Assembly: GCF_019279795.1 (NCBI RefSeq)
Contig: NC_056733.1
Span: 1,420,641,800 to 1,420,705,799, forward strand
Reading direction: 5' to 3'
From: Protopterus annectens
Lineage: Eukaryota; Chordata; Ceratodontiformes; Protopteridae
Length of the DNA: 64,000 nt
Made by a program: the position numbers and the translations under genes. The notes beneath the pieces are model-generated. The model did no database searches and was not told the origin of the DNA. It worked only from the letters and a program-made list of their open reading frames with translations. This document shows, one piece after another, positions 9,005 to 20,423 of the stretch. Each line of letters begins with the position of its first letter. The first letter of the stretch is position 1.

Positions 9005-10619
9005 TTGGAACAACCTTATATGGATCTTATTGTAGCTACTTGTTTTGCATATCTGTTTATTATCTCTTAATTTCAAATGTATATATGTAGTTAATTGTTG
9101 TCATTTTGCCAACATATATAGGTATGCCATGATTGTGTGTGATTGTTTTAAAGGCTTTCCCTCTCCCTTGTGCTGTCTGAAAATGTGCCTGATTCCAGTA
9201 GAATCAGCTCAATAAACAAAATAGAAATACATGACAAATAAATAAATTCTACTCTGAACTAAAAGATTGTTGTAGCAATCAGCAAGTGGATCTTATCACC
9301 CAGCATACTGCCAGCTCTTAGAATGACTATCTGCTGTCTCAAACTTAGTCACAGAAGCCTTGCAATGAATATGCTAATATGTACCCTTCAGAAACTAAAC
9401 GTAATATTTACCAGGTACCTCCATATACAGTATTATTGTCTGCATGACATTCTTTATGCATTACTACCCCCCCTATCAAAACTGACAGCCATCCTGGGGT
9501 AATATGACACACTTCCCGAAGAACAGAAGGTATCAAGAGTGTTGCAATACTCTTTTGCTGAGCATCTCTTAGAAACCAGTGGCTAAATGATGCTACAGTA
9601 TGGTTGCAACTGTCTACACTATTGACTGCAACACAGATTTGTGCATAACCTGCTCAGAGATAGGATTTGCTATTTTAAATGACCTTTTTATACTTATAGA
9701 GGAAACAACTGAAAGTTATGTAGTCATTTAATAATGGGATAAGAAGTAATGCTAGGGAGTTATATGCATTTTTTTAATATGAGGCCATGAATACAAAATG
9801 GAGTTGTCTGGTTTTATTACTGAAACTTTCCACTAAAAGTAAATAGTTAATTGTCATGCAATTTAATTGTTGAATGGATAAGTGCACTGCTCATTGTCAA
9901 GACTGGCAGTATAACATCATGTGAGTAACAATGTAAATATCATAGTGCACTGGGAATTTTCATTTCACTGTGATGATGTGACCTCAGACATATAGAAGTA
10001 GTGGCAGTGTGGGGAGGGGGCTTGACTCCTGCAAAAACAGCTTTGTGGGATTCATTTTCTTTCAAGCGTTGTTCATAACTGGAAGCATTCACTAGCCTGT
10101 GATCTGAATTGTGTAAGGCAATCACAAAGGGCTTGAATTCTGGTCAGCAAGACTAAAATTTGGAGATATGTTCTGTCCATCTGTATGCTTTGTAGAATGT
10201 ACTGTCTACATTGTATTGTGGTTCATCTATTTAATTTTATACTCTTCATATAGCCCAGATCAAGGCTGAAAAGATTCTGGTGACCAGTGTGTCTACACAG
10301 TTAACATATGTTTAAATAAATGAAGGAATAAATAAAAATGACATAGATTTTTTTTTTCTTTGAAACCCTGCAAGTTTCTTAGAGAAGGGTTGTACCTTTA
10401 CATAATGACAGCTATTCACACCTTTTCTATACTTCATAAAAGTTCTTACTAAAACATATTTCTGAGAGTTACAGACTATAAACCTGTTAATTTCATAGCA
10501 AAAAGAGTTGCACAGAAAATGGAAGGTTAGTGGTGTTTATTTATTTATTTATTTACATATGTTGTTATCAATGTAAGTACACTGTCAGCCTAATTTACCA
10601 TTCAAATTCCCTCTATTAT
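9005..10619. other. No recognised feature
   Basis: AT-rich sequence without a coding domain on either strand. Small items: a (TTTA)n run at about 10536-10556 and a LINE-tail-like AAATAAATGAAGGAATAAAT near 10311-10334. Confidence 0.5.
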
Positions 10620-11512
10620 AAAATGGCTTTAAGACCCCCACCAAGCTGGCAGTATTCTATAGCTTTGATGACATGAAATGCAACATTAGAGTAGCCTGGG
10701 TGTTCCAAAGACCGTCTGGAAAGTGGGTTTTTAGGGTTTCTCTTCCTAACTGAAGTATTTTGGGTAATTCTCCTTCTGAGACTATTTTTAGTTTTCCTAA
10801 CATAAAAGGCTTTGCTTGTGGAGCACTGGGAGATTTAGACTACCACTTTACTGTTACAGTTATGTCTACCTCTACTGAAAATCCTTTGTTGGAGTTCAGG
10901 CAAATAAAAAATTCCTGCTTCTCATGATGGGGAATGTGTACAATCAGGAGGGCTTCATTTAATGGTCCCATTAGGAAGTTTCTCTTCCTTCTTGGTGCTG
11001 GTCTCCATACAATCTCTCATTCTCCTGCCCTTTTTGTGGATAAAAGTGGGTACATAATCTAGAATCCTACTGAGGAATGTATTTCCTTTAATGATGCTCC
11101 AGTTGTCCCACATGACTTTTTTAAGTTCCCCTACATCAGTTGAGAATGCCAGGACCATACTTCTGTGGAATTTTCAAGCCACTGGATCTGGATAGGTGAT
11201 TCCTAATCTTCCTAGTTCATGTCTCAGAGCTTCATGTAGTGTGTTATCATTTATCATTTTCATTTCTCTAATTGTCCCTAGAAACTGTGAAACAGTCCTG
11301 GGGTCATAACCTCGCAGAATGAAATCCTGCAATAGAGTGCTAAGGTTGGCAATGCATTTCTCCACATCACTTGTAACTCTGGCCATCTTCATGCACTGAG
11401 ATTTAATGATATTACCCAAGGGTGCATAGAGGTGCATGTTGGAGGCATGGAGGTGCAGGTTCACCCTGGAAGGGGAGATTAAAAAGATAAAGCAGGACAA
11501 CTGGAGCATCAT
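10620..11512 (-). pseudogene. Penelope-like element remnant: RT C-terminus, linker, GIY-YIG
   Basis: Minus strand, in order. 11174-11512 has SQCMKMARVTSD...LLQDFILRGYDPRTV, matching the conserved region after the Penelope RT ('SQ..R..R..s......F..RGY'). 10955-11158 has FSTDVGELKKVMWDNWSII...PTFIHKKGRRMRDCM, matching the inter-domain linker. About 10630-10890 has RGRHNCNSKVVV and AFYVRKTKNSLRRRITQN, a GIY-YIG core in which YVGKT has become YVRKT, then GG-containing C-terminal sequence. Several stops and frame changes show long decay. It is a different lineage from the Penelope-like copies at 36.8 and 60.2 kb. Known role: PLEs use the RT with the GIY-YIG nuclease for target-primed insertion. 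Confidence 0.7.
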
Positions 11513-12440
11513 TAAACAAAGTAGATCACTCAGTAGTCTTAGTTTTCCATTACAGTTAATTACTGAGCCACATTCATTCCTTGGCTACATTGCTATTCCA
11601 TTCTGTTAAGCATAATCATTTACTGATTAACTGGCATCATGGCAACCTGTTGAACATGCAGAAATGTATTATCATCATCATCATTATCAACAGCGCTATT
11701 TACAATTTTCTTATATAGCCTTCCAACTATCCTGAAATATACCATAGGCCCCATTTTGCTTCATCCAACTCTGTTGTTACTTCTTTAACAATCAACCAGA
11801 TCAGTTTAAATTTTCCATCCCTCCCAGGGACCAAACACAATGGCTCCATTCCTTGCAGTTTATCAGCTCATTCATTCCTCCTTGGGTGAGAACCAGGCAT
11901 CCCTGAACTGGGCAACAACCCTCTAGCCCATTCATTTCATTTGGGGACCTGATTTGCCCCACTCCTTCCCTGCAGACATGAGCCAGGTATTAGGCAGTGG
12001 ATCAGTGTGCTTCTCCTGTGAAGACCTTGCTCAGTCACTTCTAACCCCCTTCCCATAAGCAGCCCGCTGACTTGCAGTGGCTACATAGGTGGAGAATGAT
12101 CTACATGCTCCCAGCCACATCATCTCTGACTCAGCATTGCTTGTGTCACTTAACAACACAAGCCTTCCCTGCCGCTTCTACAGGTGATCACCTATTCTCC
12201 AATACATGCCGCCAGTGTGACAGGCCATGATGTATGTCTTCCATCTAGAATGGACAAGCTAGTATCAGCTGCTGTAGCCTGCCTCCTTCACGCAGCACCT
12301 CCAGTACTCTTGCAATGAAATGAGCACTGGTCACCTATGTCATAGTCAGGGTTTCATTCCTCTAATCCTTGGGGCCAGGTTACCAATTGCATGATTTTTA
12401 TCATGAACTAAACATTTTTGTTGTGGTCACTGCTCCTTTT
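11513..12440. other. Unassigned; includes a repeat unit related to 14195-14260
   Basis: No gene. About 12265-12330 (GCCTGCCTCCTTCACGCAGC... then CCAGTACTCTTGCAA) resembles 14203-14265 (GCCTGCCTCCTCCATGCTGC... then CCAGTACTCTTACAA) on the other side of the L2 element, so the same unknown repeat flanks both sides. Confidence 0.45.
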
Positions 12441-14170
12441 GAGTCAAAGGCTGAAAGATTCAAAGAAAACGTTATTGTCATTTAGGAAACATAAGTGCAA
12501 CCTAAATGAAATTTTAGGTATCAACTCCTCATCAGAGTACAGAGGCAAATTAAGTATACAAAGAATAAGACATGATGTATACACAACTATTCTAATGACT
12601 AATACACAGAAAATACACCTTATAACCTATTTCTAGTCAGATAAAACTACCCATACATATAAACATATGAACAAATATTACTGTACACAGAAAAAGAGAA
12701 GAAAATGCAGTTTGTTAATATTGTACATGAGGAATTATTGCAATTGCACTTTTAAGAGAAAGATATTGCACTTCTGTAAGAATATATTAACTATAATGAA
12801 CTAAATTATGTATCACTTTCAGTGAAATATTACCAGTGAGAGCATGTTTGGAAGTAGGAGATGTCCAAGTTGATGTCAGAGTTTATGAGCCTTATTAGAG
12901 TTGGCTAGAAGCTGTTCAAGAGCCTGGAAGTTCTACAGTGGATGCTGCGATACCTCTTGCCAGGTGAACATCTAGCAAACCAGCCAAATGCTGGATGTGA
13001 TGTGTCTCTAAGTATTTTGTATGCTCTTCTTTATGCTTCCTGTTGTAAAACGTTCTTGCATGGCTGAAAGATATGTGCCCATTATCTTCTCCGCAATCCT
13101 CACCACTCTTTGAAGCTTCTAACTCTCAGCCATAGTACTGTTTCCACACCACACAATAAAGCTGCAGGTGAGAATACTTTCAATAGCTTCTTTATAGAAA
13201 GTGGAAAGAGAAATCAGAGGAAGCTTTGATGTTTTGAGCCTTCTCAGGGAATGCAGGTGTTTGTGAGCTTAATTATCTGGCCTGTGTTCACGGACCAAGA
13301 TAGGGCTTCTGAGGTGTGTACCCCAGGAACTTTGTAGATTGTACTCTCCCTTCCACCTCACCATTGACCTCAAGTAGCAAGTTAATGGCTGGCCTTTTTC
13401 TGTAGTCAATGATAATTTCTTTAGTTTTGTCGACATTCTGATTCAAGTTGTTAGTTTCACACCATTTGATCAGAGAACTAACTTAATTCCTGCATTCCTT
13501 CTTGTCATCATCCTTTATGAGACCCACGACAGTATTATCTTCGCAGATTTGTTGATATGGTTATTGGGAGATTTTGCAGAGCAGTCATGGGTAAGGATGG
13601 TGAATAGTAGAGGACTAAGTACACACCCTTGAGGCACACCAGTGTTGAGTGTAATGATGCCTGATATGTTGTTACAAGCACGTCTTCTATCATCTTCCAA
13701 TGAAAAAGTCAAGGATCCAATTGCAGAGGTTCTTGTTGATGGCAAGGTTAATTTGCCCATGAGATACATTCGCAACACTGTGTTGAATGCCAAACTAAAG
13801 TCAATGAACAACAGCCTGACATAGTTGTTCCTCTATTCAAGATGATCCAGCAAGAGGTGCAGGGCCACTGAAATGGCATCCGCAGTGGATTTCTTTGGCT
13901 GACAGGCAAACTGTAGCAGGTCAAAGACCAGTGGCAGAGTTTCTGACAGATGCTATTTTACTATCCTTTTGAAGCATTTCATGACATTAGGGGTTAGTGC
14001 CACAAGGCTGTAGTGATTTAAGCAAGTGAGATTGTCTTTTTCGGGCAGCAGGATTATATTAGTTGCCCTGAAGCATGCTGGCACTCTTTCAAGAGCCAGG
14101 AAGGTATTGAAAATATCTGTAAGGATTAGGTACAGCTGGTCTGTGCATTCTCTTAATACTTTGCCAGAAT
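12441..14170 (-). mobile_element. L2-clade LINE, 5'-truncated and decayed
   Basis: The 3' end is at the left: reverse complement ATGACAATAACGTTTTCTTT, a variant of the ATGACAATAAAGTT terminus common in L2/Rex-like LINEs. The RT is at 13515-13811 (minus): MFIDFSLAFNTVL (motif A, normally F.DFS.AFNT) and LNTGVPQGCVLSPLLFTILTHDC (motif B). C-terminal coding sequence follows to about 12850 with frame breaks, then about 400 bp of 3' UTR. The FADD motif region is damaged. No endonuclease remains. Confidence 0.8.
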
Positions 14171-14339
14171 GTTATCAGGGTCTGCAGCCTTCCCGGTACA
14201 GCCTGCCTCCTCCATGCTGCACTTCCAGTACTCTTACAACTAAGTGAACACTGGACAACTGTCACTATCATTTCTTCCCCTTTAATTACAGTTTCAGCTA
14301 AGGTTTCCACTTTGCCAGTGTTCAAATAGCAAGACCTTC

Positions 14340-15061
14340 ACACTGAGTAATTTTACTAACAAACATCAAATAACCTTCTACAACTGCTAAACGAATAACT
14401 TTAATTTAACATGAGCTAGGCAGTGACCTGAGTAGGCAACCAACTCTTTCAGACATATTATTCAAGAATTTATATTACCAAAGCAAAACAATATTGCAGA
14501 AACAGGAAGTCAGCCATATTAAAACAACCAGGACACTTCTTAAGTAATATAAAATCTTTGGCAACACATAACACATTCAATGCAATCCTCAATCCCATTG
14601 GTATAAACACTGGCAAATTTATGGAATTTACAATAACAATAACAAATGCAATCCCACATTATCACAGAATAAAATTTTCAATGATGCTCTCCTCCTGTAT
14701 CCAACAAACCTCTTCACAGCTACCTAAGGTATCCACCCTTCCATTTCAAATCCCTCATTAAAAATAGTCAAAGTACAATTAGCTTACACACTCAATATAA
14801 AGGCACAAAAGAGAAATACACATCCACTTATCCTGAAGACAGCACGTGCACTTCTCTCCACATCATTAGCTCATATCTTTAACCCATCTCTAACAACTAA
14901 AGAATTCCCTGCTCTTCTTAAACACACCACCCTCATCCCTGTCCCTAAATTTTCCACTCCTAAGCCTGCTGGCAACTGTGGATCTAATGCTAATTGCGAC
15001 CCTAAAGCTATAGAGAAAATTATTTCTAAACAGATCTTAGACTGCCTAATTCAGTATGGTA
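14340..15061 (+). pseudogene. L2-like LINE RT region, left part
   Basis: The plus strand shows a decaying LINE frame: 14558-14761, then further right TTKEFPALLKHTTLIPVPKF, a thumbprint of the region just before RT motif 1 ('W....v.PlpK'), and AIEKIISKQILDCLIQYG. It continues at 15746 with QYGIRPKYN after the hairpin chain. Several stops are present. CR1/L2 group rather than L1, judging from QYGxRP; the precise family is not known. Confidence 0.6.
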
Positions 15062-15745
15062 TACTATAGCAATAACCCACGCCTGGGTGTGGGTAATGCT
15101 GGATTTATTCACGGTTGGTGTGGTTTGGTCACGAGGGCGAAGCTCGAGTGGCCAAACAAAGCCAACCGTGGGTAAATCCAGCATTACCCACACCCAGAAG
15201 TGGGTTATTGCTATTATACAATGACATTATTTAAGAAAAAAAATAATTACTTTTCTTAAATAATGGCATTGTATAATGCCTCCTTGCTGCCCTTCCACGG
15301 CTGTCTGGTATTCTGCGGCAGTTCTGATGTACTGCACATGCGTATGCCCACGTAGTACATCAGAGCTGTGGGCAAAAGCAATGGAGAAAGCAAGATCTCC
15401 GTTGCTTTTTACAAACTGTTTCGCTATGTTAAATGGGTTTAACATAGCGAGACAACTTTAAAAAAAGCAACGGAGAATCTCTGTTGCTTTTTTTAAAGCT
15501 GTCTCGCTATATTAAACCCATTTAACATAGCGAGACAGTTTTGAAAAATGCAACGGAGAAAGCAAGATCTCCGTTGCTTTTTACAAACTGTCTCGCTATG
15601 TTAAAGGAGTAAAAAAAATGAGTTATAGTAATGGAAAAGGTCCGGGCGAGCAGACCTTTTTCCATTACTATAACTCAGATTTACAACGTGCATGCTGCCA
15701 ATTAGCATGCATGTTTTTGAATATTAATGGGGGGTCGTTGTATAA
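15062..15745. mobile_element. Chain of near-perfect hairpins (possible non-autonomous element)
   Basis: About 680 non-coding bp made almost wholly of inverted repeats. H1, 15064-15218: arms of about 70 bp, ATAGCAATAACCCAC... folding on GGGTTATTGCTAT. H2, 15213-15277: arms of about 27 bp. H3, 15323-15364: TCTGATGTACT arms. Then alternating A and B hairpins: A 15378-15405, B 15418-15453, A 15466-15487, B 15501-15536, A 15550-15577 and a half B at 15590-15605. A arms are GCAACGGAGA / TCTCCGTTGC; B arms are GTCTCGCTATGTTAAA and complement. H-last, 15620-15676: arms of about 21 bp. 15690-15710 is GCATGCT...AGCATGC. It splits a LINE reading frame, so it was inserted. No transposase, no certain target duplication; family not recognised. 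Confidence 0.85.
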
Positions 15746-15960
15746 TCTATGATAAACAATATGGGATTAGGCCCAAATATAATATCATTACCACTATCTT
15801 AGTCCTCACCAGTACCATGTATACCAACTGTGTGAAGGGACATTTGACAGGAGTCCTTTTCATTGACTTAAAAGAGCCTTTGAATGTGTCTACCACTCTG
15901 CCTTACAACAAAAACTTAAGACTTTGTGTATTTTTCAATGAGGCTTGTGAATGAATTAAA
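15746..15960 (+). pseudogene. L2-like LINE RT region, right part
   Basis: The frame reads YDKQYGIRPKYNIITTILVLT and then VKGHLTGVLFIDLKEPLN, i.e. RT motifs 2 and A (normally F.DL.KAFD). It continues the LINE at 14340-15061 after the hairpin chain, then fades into stops. Confidence 0.65.
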
Positions 15961-16169
15961 AACTATCTGCATGACTTCAGATATGGACCGCCTTGGGTGA
16001 ACATGGAGATTGCCCAACTTCCTAGTTGAGATTTGTTGTTCTGTTGAGAAAGAGTCAGAACTCAGCAGAAAATAAGTAAGAGCTTGAAACAAGGTAATGA
16101 GGATTGAACATCAAGAAAAATTTGAAATCTAAGAAAGGTAGGAGAAGAAATTAAGGAAAAAGTTAGAGA

Positions 16170-16740
16170 GATGGCAGGAAATGAAGAGATACAGAGCACG
16201 ATGCCTCACTTAACACAATATGGCTTGAGTTAAAAGAAATGAAACAAACATCGAAAATTAGCCTAATGGGTCATGGCAATAGGGTGGAGGAGGTTGATCA
16301 GACATTAAATGAGCAGTCTACTTTAATTCAAGCCTTCCTGGATAGAAATGTAGAATTAAGGCTAGGGCAGAAGCAGCAGAAGCCAGACTGGAGTGCATGT
16401 AAGCTGAATTATTTAATTTGGAAGATCATGCCCACCAAAATAGCATAAAGATAATGTGTGTCCCTGTGTGAACAGAGAGGGACAAAATTGTATGAAAGAA
16501 ATGGCTGAACTGCTTGCAAAATGGGCTAATATACCCAAAGAAGAAATAAAAATTGAAAGAGTACCCAGGACCGCATGGCAGCTGAGGGTAGATATAGATA
16601 AGCAGCCCCAACCCATCATAACATGCCTGCTGACATACAGACTGAAGAAAATATTATTGAGCAGACTGTGGAAGCCAGGGAGAAAGTTGGTGGTAGTTCA
16701 GGAAAGAGAATATGCAGAGCAAGACTATTAATTTCAGATG
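16170..16740 (+). pseudogene. L1-like ORF1 fragment (coiled coil plus RNA-binding domain)
   Basis: 16239-16448 encodes a coiled-coil-like segment (VEEVDQTLNEQSTLIQAFLD). 16456-16731 encodes CMKEMAELLAKWANI...IKIERVPRTAW...QPIITCLLTYRLKKILL, which follows the L1 ORF1 RRM pattern (ieRaHR ... RpiI.kfl.y..ke.il). The two parts are out of frame with each other. L1 ORF1 forms trimers that coat element RNA. No ORF2 follows directly. Confidence 0.6.
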
Positions 16741-17044
16741 AGGTAGGAATGTGTTTGCTCCTGTTATAAAGATGTGTAAGCAAAGGGGGACTTTGTTAGC
16801 ACCTGTTATACACAGCAATAATGAGGATCTTTCTACAGGGTATGATGCAAAACTTCTAAAATTCAACTACTAAAAGAATGGCATCCCTGGCTGGTTATAC
16901 CATGAAATTCTTAAACAGAAAGGGAGATGAGACATACCCTTGTCAGGATTCTTATGCTTAGTATCCAGCTTAACACTAAGAAAAGGAACAGAACATATAC
17001 TCCACAAATACAGGACTAAATGATGCACAGAGTTATCCTAGGAA

Positions 17045-17360
17045 CCTGTGCACCACCTCCCACAAGAATGCTGGGGCACATGTTCATATGGCTTTTCTAA
17101 GTCGACAAACACTAGTAAGGTTGTGCTGACTAACTATCATGATCCCCTCCAATATCTGCACAAGGAGAAAGCGTTTATCCACTGTTCCATAACCACAATG
17201 GAATCCATTTCTGAGGGCTGTTCTGTAAGATGGTGTCTCATTTCCAACACTGTGGTACAGAGTTTCCCAGTGAGAAGGAATATTATCAGGGCTATAATAT
17301 GAACACATACTTCTGCCACTTTTATGAAAATGGGGTCCATCATCCCCATTTCTCAGACAA
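17045..17360 (-). pseudogene. RTE-like LINE reverse transcriptase fragment
   Basis: The minus strand reads NGFHCGYGTVDKRFLLVQILEG, then a shifted frame giving LVFVDLEKPYEHVPQ. This is the pattern GF..G.GT.D.IF.LRQ..E...........FVDLEKAFD.VPR seen in RTE-type and related LINE RTs. Only motifs 2 to A remain, with frame breaks. Confidence 0.55.
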
Positions 17361-18440
17361 CATATGCTGACTTCCCATTATATTCTCTACAACTCATTCA
17401 TAATGCATCATGGTAAAACTGTAACTTTATATAGATACAAACCAAACACACACAGTTTGCTGAAAACCAAAGAAGTCACTGGTAATATGCAAGCAGTTTA
17501 TCCCCAAAGTACCACAAAAACATAAACCTGGTGCAGCATAGTAGAACCAAACTAATAATAAGAGTAAAATCACTTATTAGATGATGAAGTCCCTATAACA
17601 GGGATGAAAGGGCTCATTCTTGGACTTTCAGTGTTCTTTTCGTAGTAAATTGGAAGCTTTTAAACCTTCCCTTGGAGTCAAATAGCATGCTTTTACTCTT
17701 GCTATTGGTTTTATTCTAAAAGTAAGTTTAGCACTTTCATCCCAAGTAATCACAGAACTTTATCAGAACATAATAAAAATCTCAAACAGTAGATTAAATA
17801 CAACACCCACAAAATCACATTATCTTAACCCACCAGTAGTTGTAACCGCTTCCTGAATTCACATGACAAAGTAAAATATTAACTTTTTTATAAGTTAAAG
17901 TTGAAGTTTATACAATAATAAGTTGAATAAATGTTAAAAATTTGCTTGACTTAGCATAGTAAATCCTAACAGGATTTAACTGTGTTGAAGGAATTTGTTT
18001 TGGTTTAATAGATACAATCCATTAACATTAATTTTAACTAATAACTATTTACACATCTTAACTATATCACATGAATAACTTCTTTACCATTCTCTGAAGT
18101 ATCCTCTATTCCCAAATTCCCATTTCTCAATTCTTTTGACTAATCTATTTACACACCCTTTCACCCCCCCCCCCAGGAAGAATGATGGAAGTTTTTCTCT
18201 TAGCTCCTTTTAATTATTTATTTTTTGTTTAACATCTCCTGCCATATTCTTCCCTTTCTTTTCACTTTTGTATCCCTTTCCATAATGATCTCTTCTTTCC
18301 AACAGTCATTTGTCAAAGTTACCAAGTCCTTTGTTGATTTTTTTTTACATTATTCCCAAAGCCTTGTGATTAATTTTTCCTCCAACAGTAAGATCAATTC
18401 CAGAAGTATTTTCACCACCTCTTAGCTCCCAACTTAGATC
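17361..18440. other. No recognised feature
   Basis: AT-rich, no domain on either strand; a C homopolymer lies near 18166-18175. The right end may belong to the LINE remnant that follows. Confidence 0.4.
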
Positions 18441-18800
18441 TGTTCCTAGAAACTATCTTTCTTCCATGACACCTGTATCCTTTTTTATATCCATCTCCAT
18501 GTCCCTTTTGCATTATTCCTGTTTCTTGCAGCTCCAGAACATATGCCTCCACTCTTCCAGGTTCAGTCCTCTAAATCTCCAACATTCACTTCCTAACCCC
18601 AGAAACACTCTACCTATCATTTCCAGTGTGTAGAAGTACTTGTGCAGACACTTCCAAAAAATATTGAATTTCTTCATTTTTCTGAACTACCTTATTATTA
18701 TCCACAGCTTTTCCCACTAATCTTTTTATGTTCTCCTTCCTAAAGGTCTCCTCAATGTTTCTACCATTTATGTTAACTTTTTCCAGTCCTGATCCATCAA
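18440..18800 (-). pseudogene. L1/Tx1-like ORF2 C-terminal remnant
   Basis: The minus strand reads LHKYFYTLEMIGRVFLGL, then SECWRFRGLNLEEWRHMFWSC, close to the 'CWRC......HmfW.Cp' Cys/His element near the C-terminus of L1/Tx1 ORF2. Sequence to the right (to about 19100) is similarly T-rich on plus and may be more of the same copy, but no RT motif is readable. Confidence 0.5.
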
Positions 18801-19100
18801 TACCCTAAATAATCTTATCAACCCCTTGCTCTCATATATTTTTTCCTCTATTCTCTAACTCACTTCACCAATGCTGGTCAGTCCTTCTCCCCCTGTTTAA
18901 CCCAAATATATTTATTCTCCATCCTCTTGTAATGCCCTATAGTAAAACTGTAGTCTGTCCTGCAAACCAAAGTCATTCTTTACTTCTTCCCATGTCATCA
19001 TTCAGTTTCCTATCATTGCTTATTCCCAGCATAATTTCCCTGTTTTAGACTTCCTCTATCTTATCTCTATTGTCGTCTCCTGTCTAGTATGGTTTGCTTT

Positions 19101-19969
19101 ATCCCAAAGGAGCCAAAGGGTAGGCTAATGCAGAGTGGCAATATAAAATGGAACATCTGACAGATGATGTTTGAATTGATTCTTTTTATATTTCCATTAT
19201 ATGCTCAATCACGTTTTACTAGCCCATACCTATCCTAATCTGTCTCTGTCCCATTACCCTCAGAATATTACCACTACTTTCTCTTTAGCCTCTCTAATCC
19301 TTTGTATCCCTCACTTTTTCTAAGTCTCCTAATCTAATAAGCTGTCACTCTTTACTCTTATAGGATCTTACCACTGCTTTAAACAAGCATACAGAACATC
19401 CCTCCAGCTGGCTTGAACCAAAGAACCAGCTCAACCCAGTCCAACTGACACCTTCATAAAGATATCCATAAGTGTTATGTATGTTATACCCTATATTTTA
19501 CTTTTCTTTCCATTCCTGTGTATTGTAAATTAAGTGAGAGCTAAGCACACCGCCGTACCTGAACCCCCCCCCCCAGTCTTAAGCTAAAATGTGGTTAACT
19601 GTCTTGTAACCTCCTTTATGGCTAGTATCCCTTAGCTTGTTACCTGTATATCTCCCTACCTATCAATCCTCAACTTCCCTCTCCATTTTCTCTAGGTTAC
19701 TTTTCCTCTTTCCTCTCTACCTACAGTCACCATGGTCTCCCTCTCCCCCACTAGGACACCCACTTTTGCTAATTGCACTCCCCTTCTTACTAACATTGTC
19801 CATGATCTGGTACACTTCCAGCCCTCCAAAATACTGCCTGCTGACTAACATAATTTAACCATTTGCACCTCTATCTCCTTTTAGACTGTAGTCTTCTCTG
19901 ACTGTTTAATACACCAAATAGATAATATACTTTTGTATTTGCTTTCCCCTTATTGTGACTACTTCTGTT
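19101..19969. other. No recognised gene; likely 5' region of the L2-like LINE at its right end
   Basis: CT-rich sequence with a C run at about 19565-19574. No coding domain. Confidence 0.35.
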
Positions 19970-20423
19970 CCTGCCACACGAAAGCGTTCTCCATTACATT
20001 CTCATATTACATTCGCCTTACCTGGCTGATTGTTTTCTGCAGCTTCACACTTTTCGGTCTTCCGTGAACTGGGTCGACCCACTCCGTTCGCCCTCACTAC
20101 ACTCAGGCTCACTCCACTCCCCTACCCCCATTCCTACCCACCCCCATTCTCCTTAGATTTAAACTCTATAGGCCACTCCCACACCCCACTTCCATCCAAT
20201 CAAAATACACAACATTTACAACATTGCTACACCACTCCCAGTCTACACTTTCTTGCAAACACTCTAATCACTCCTCCTTCATAACATAGGTAATACAAAC
20301 TAAGCAAGTAAATACAACACCCACTCGGCCATTATATCCAATACCCACTACACACCACATACATCCTGGCCTAACTAACAACACACACAGCTCAGTCTAC
20401 ATATACATTGATACCATCACATC

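Noticed and set aside
8849-9090. Cys/Val repeat protein
   Set aside because: It is only a translation of the TG/TA microsatellite.
11174-11512. Host gene with a signal peptide-like start
   Set aside because: The conserved 'SQ..R..R' and 'RGY' blocks and the adjoining linker and GIY-YIG remnant identify it as a Penelope-like RT tail.
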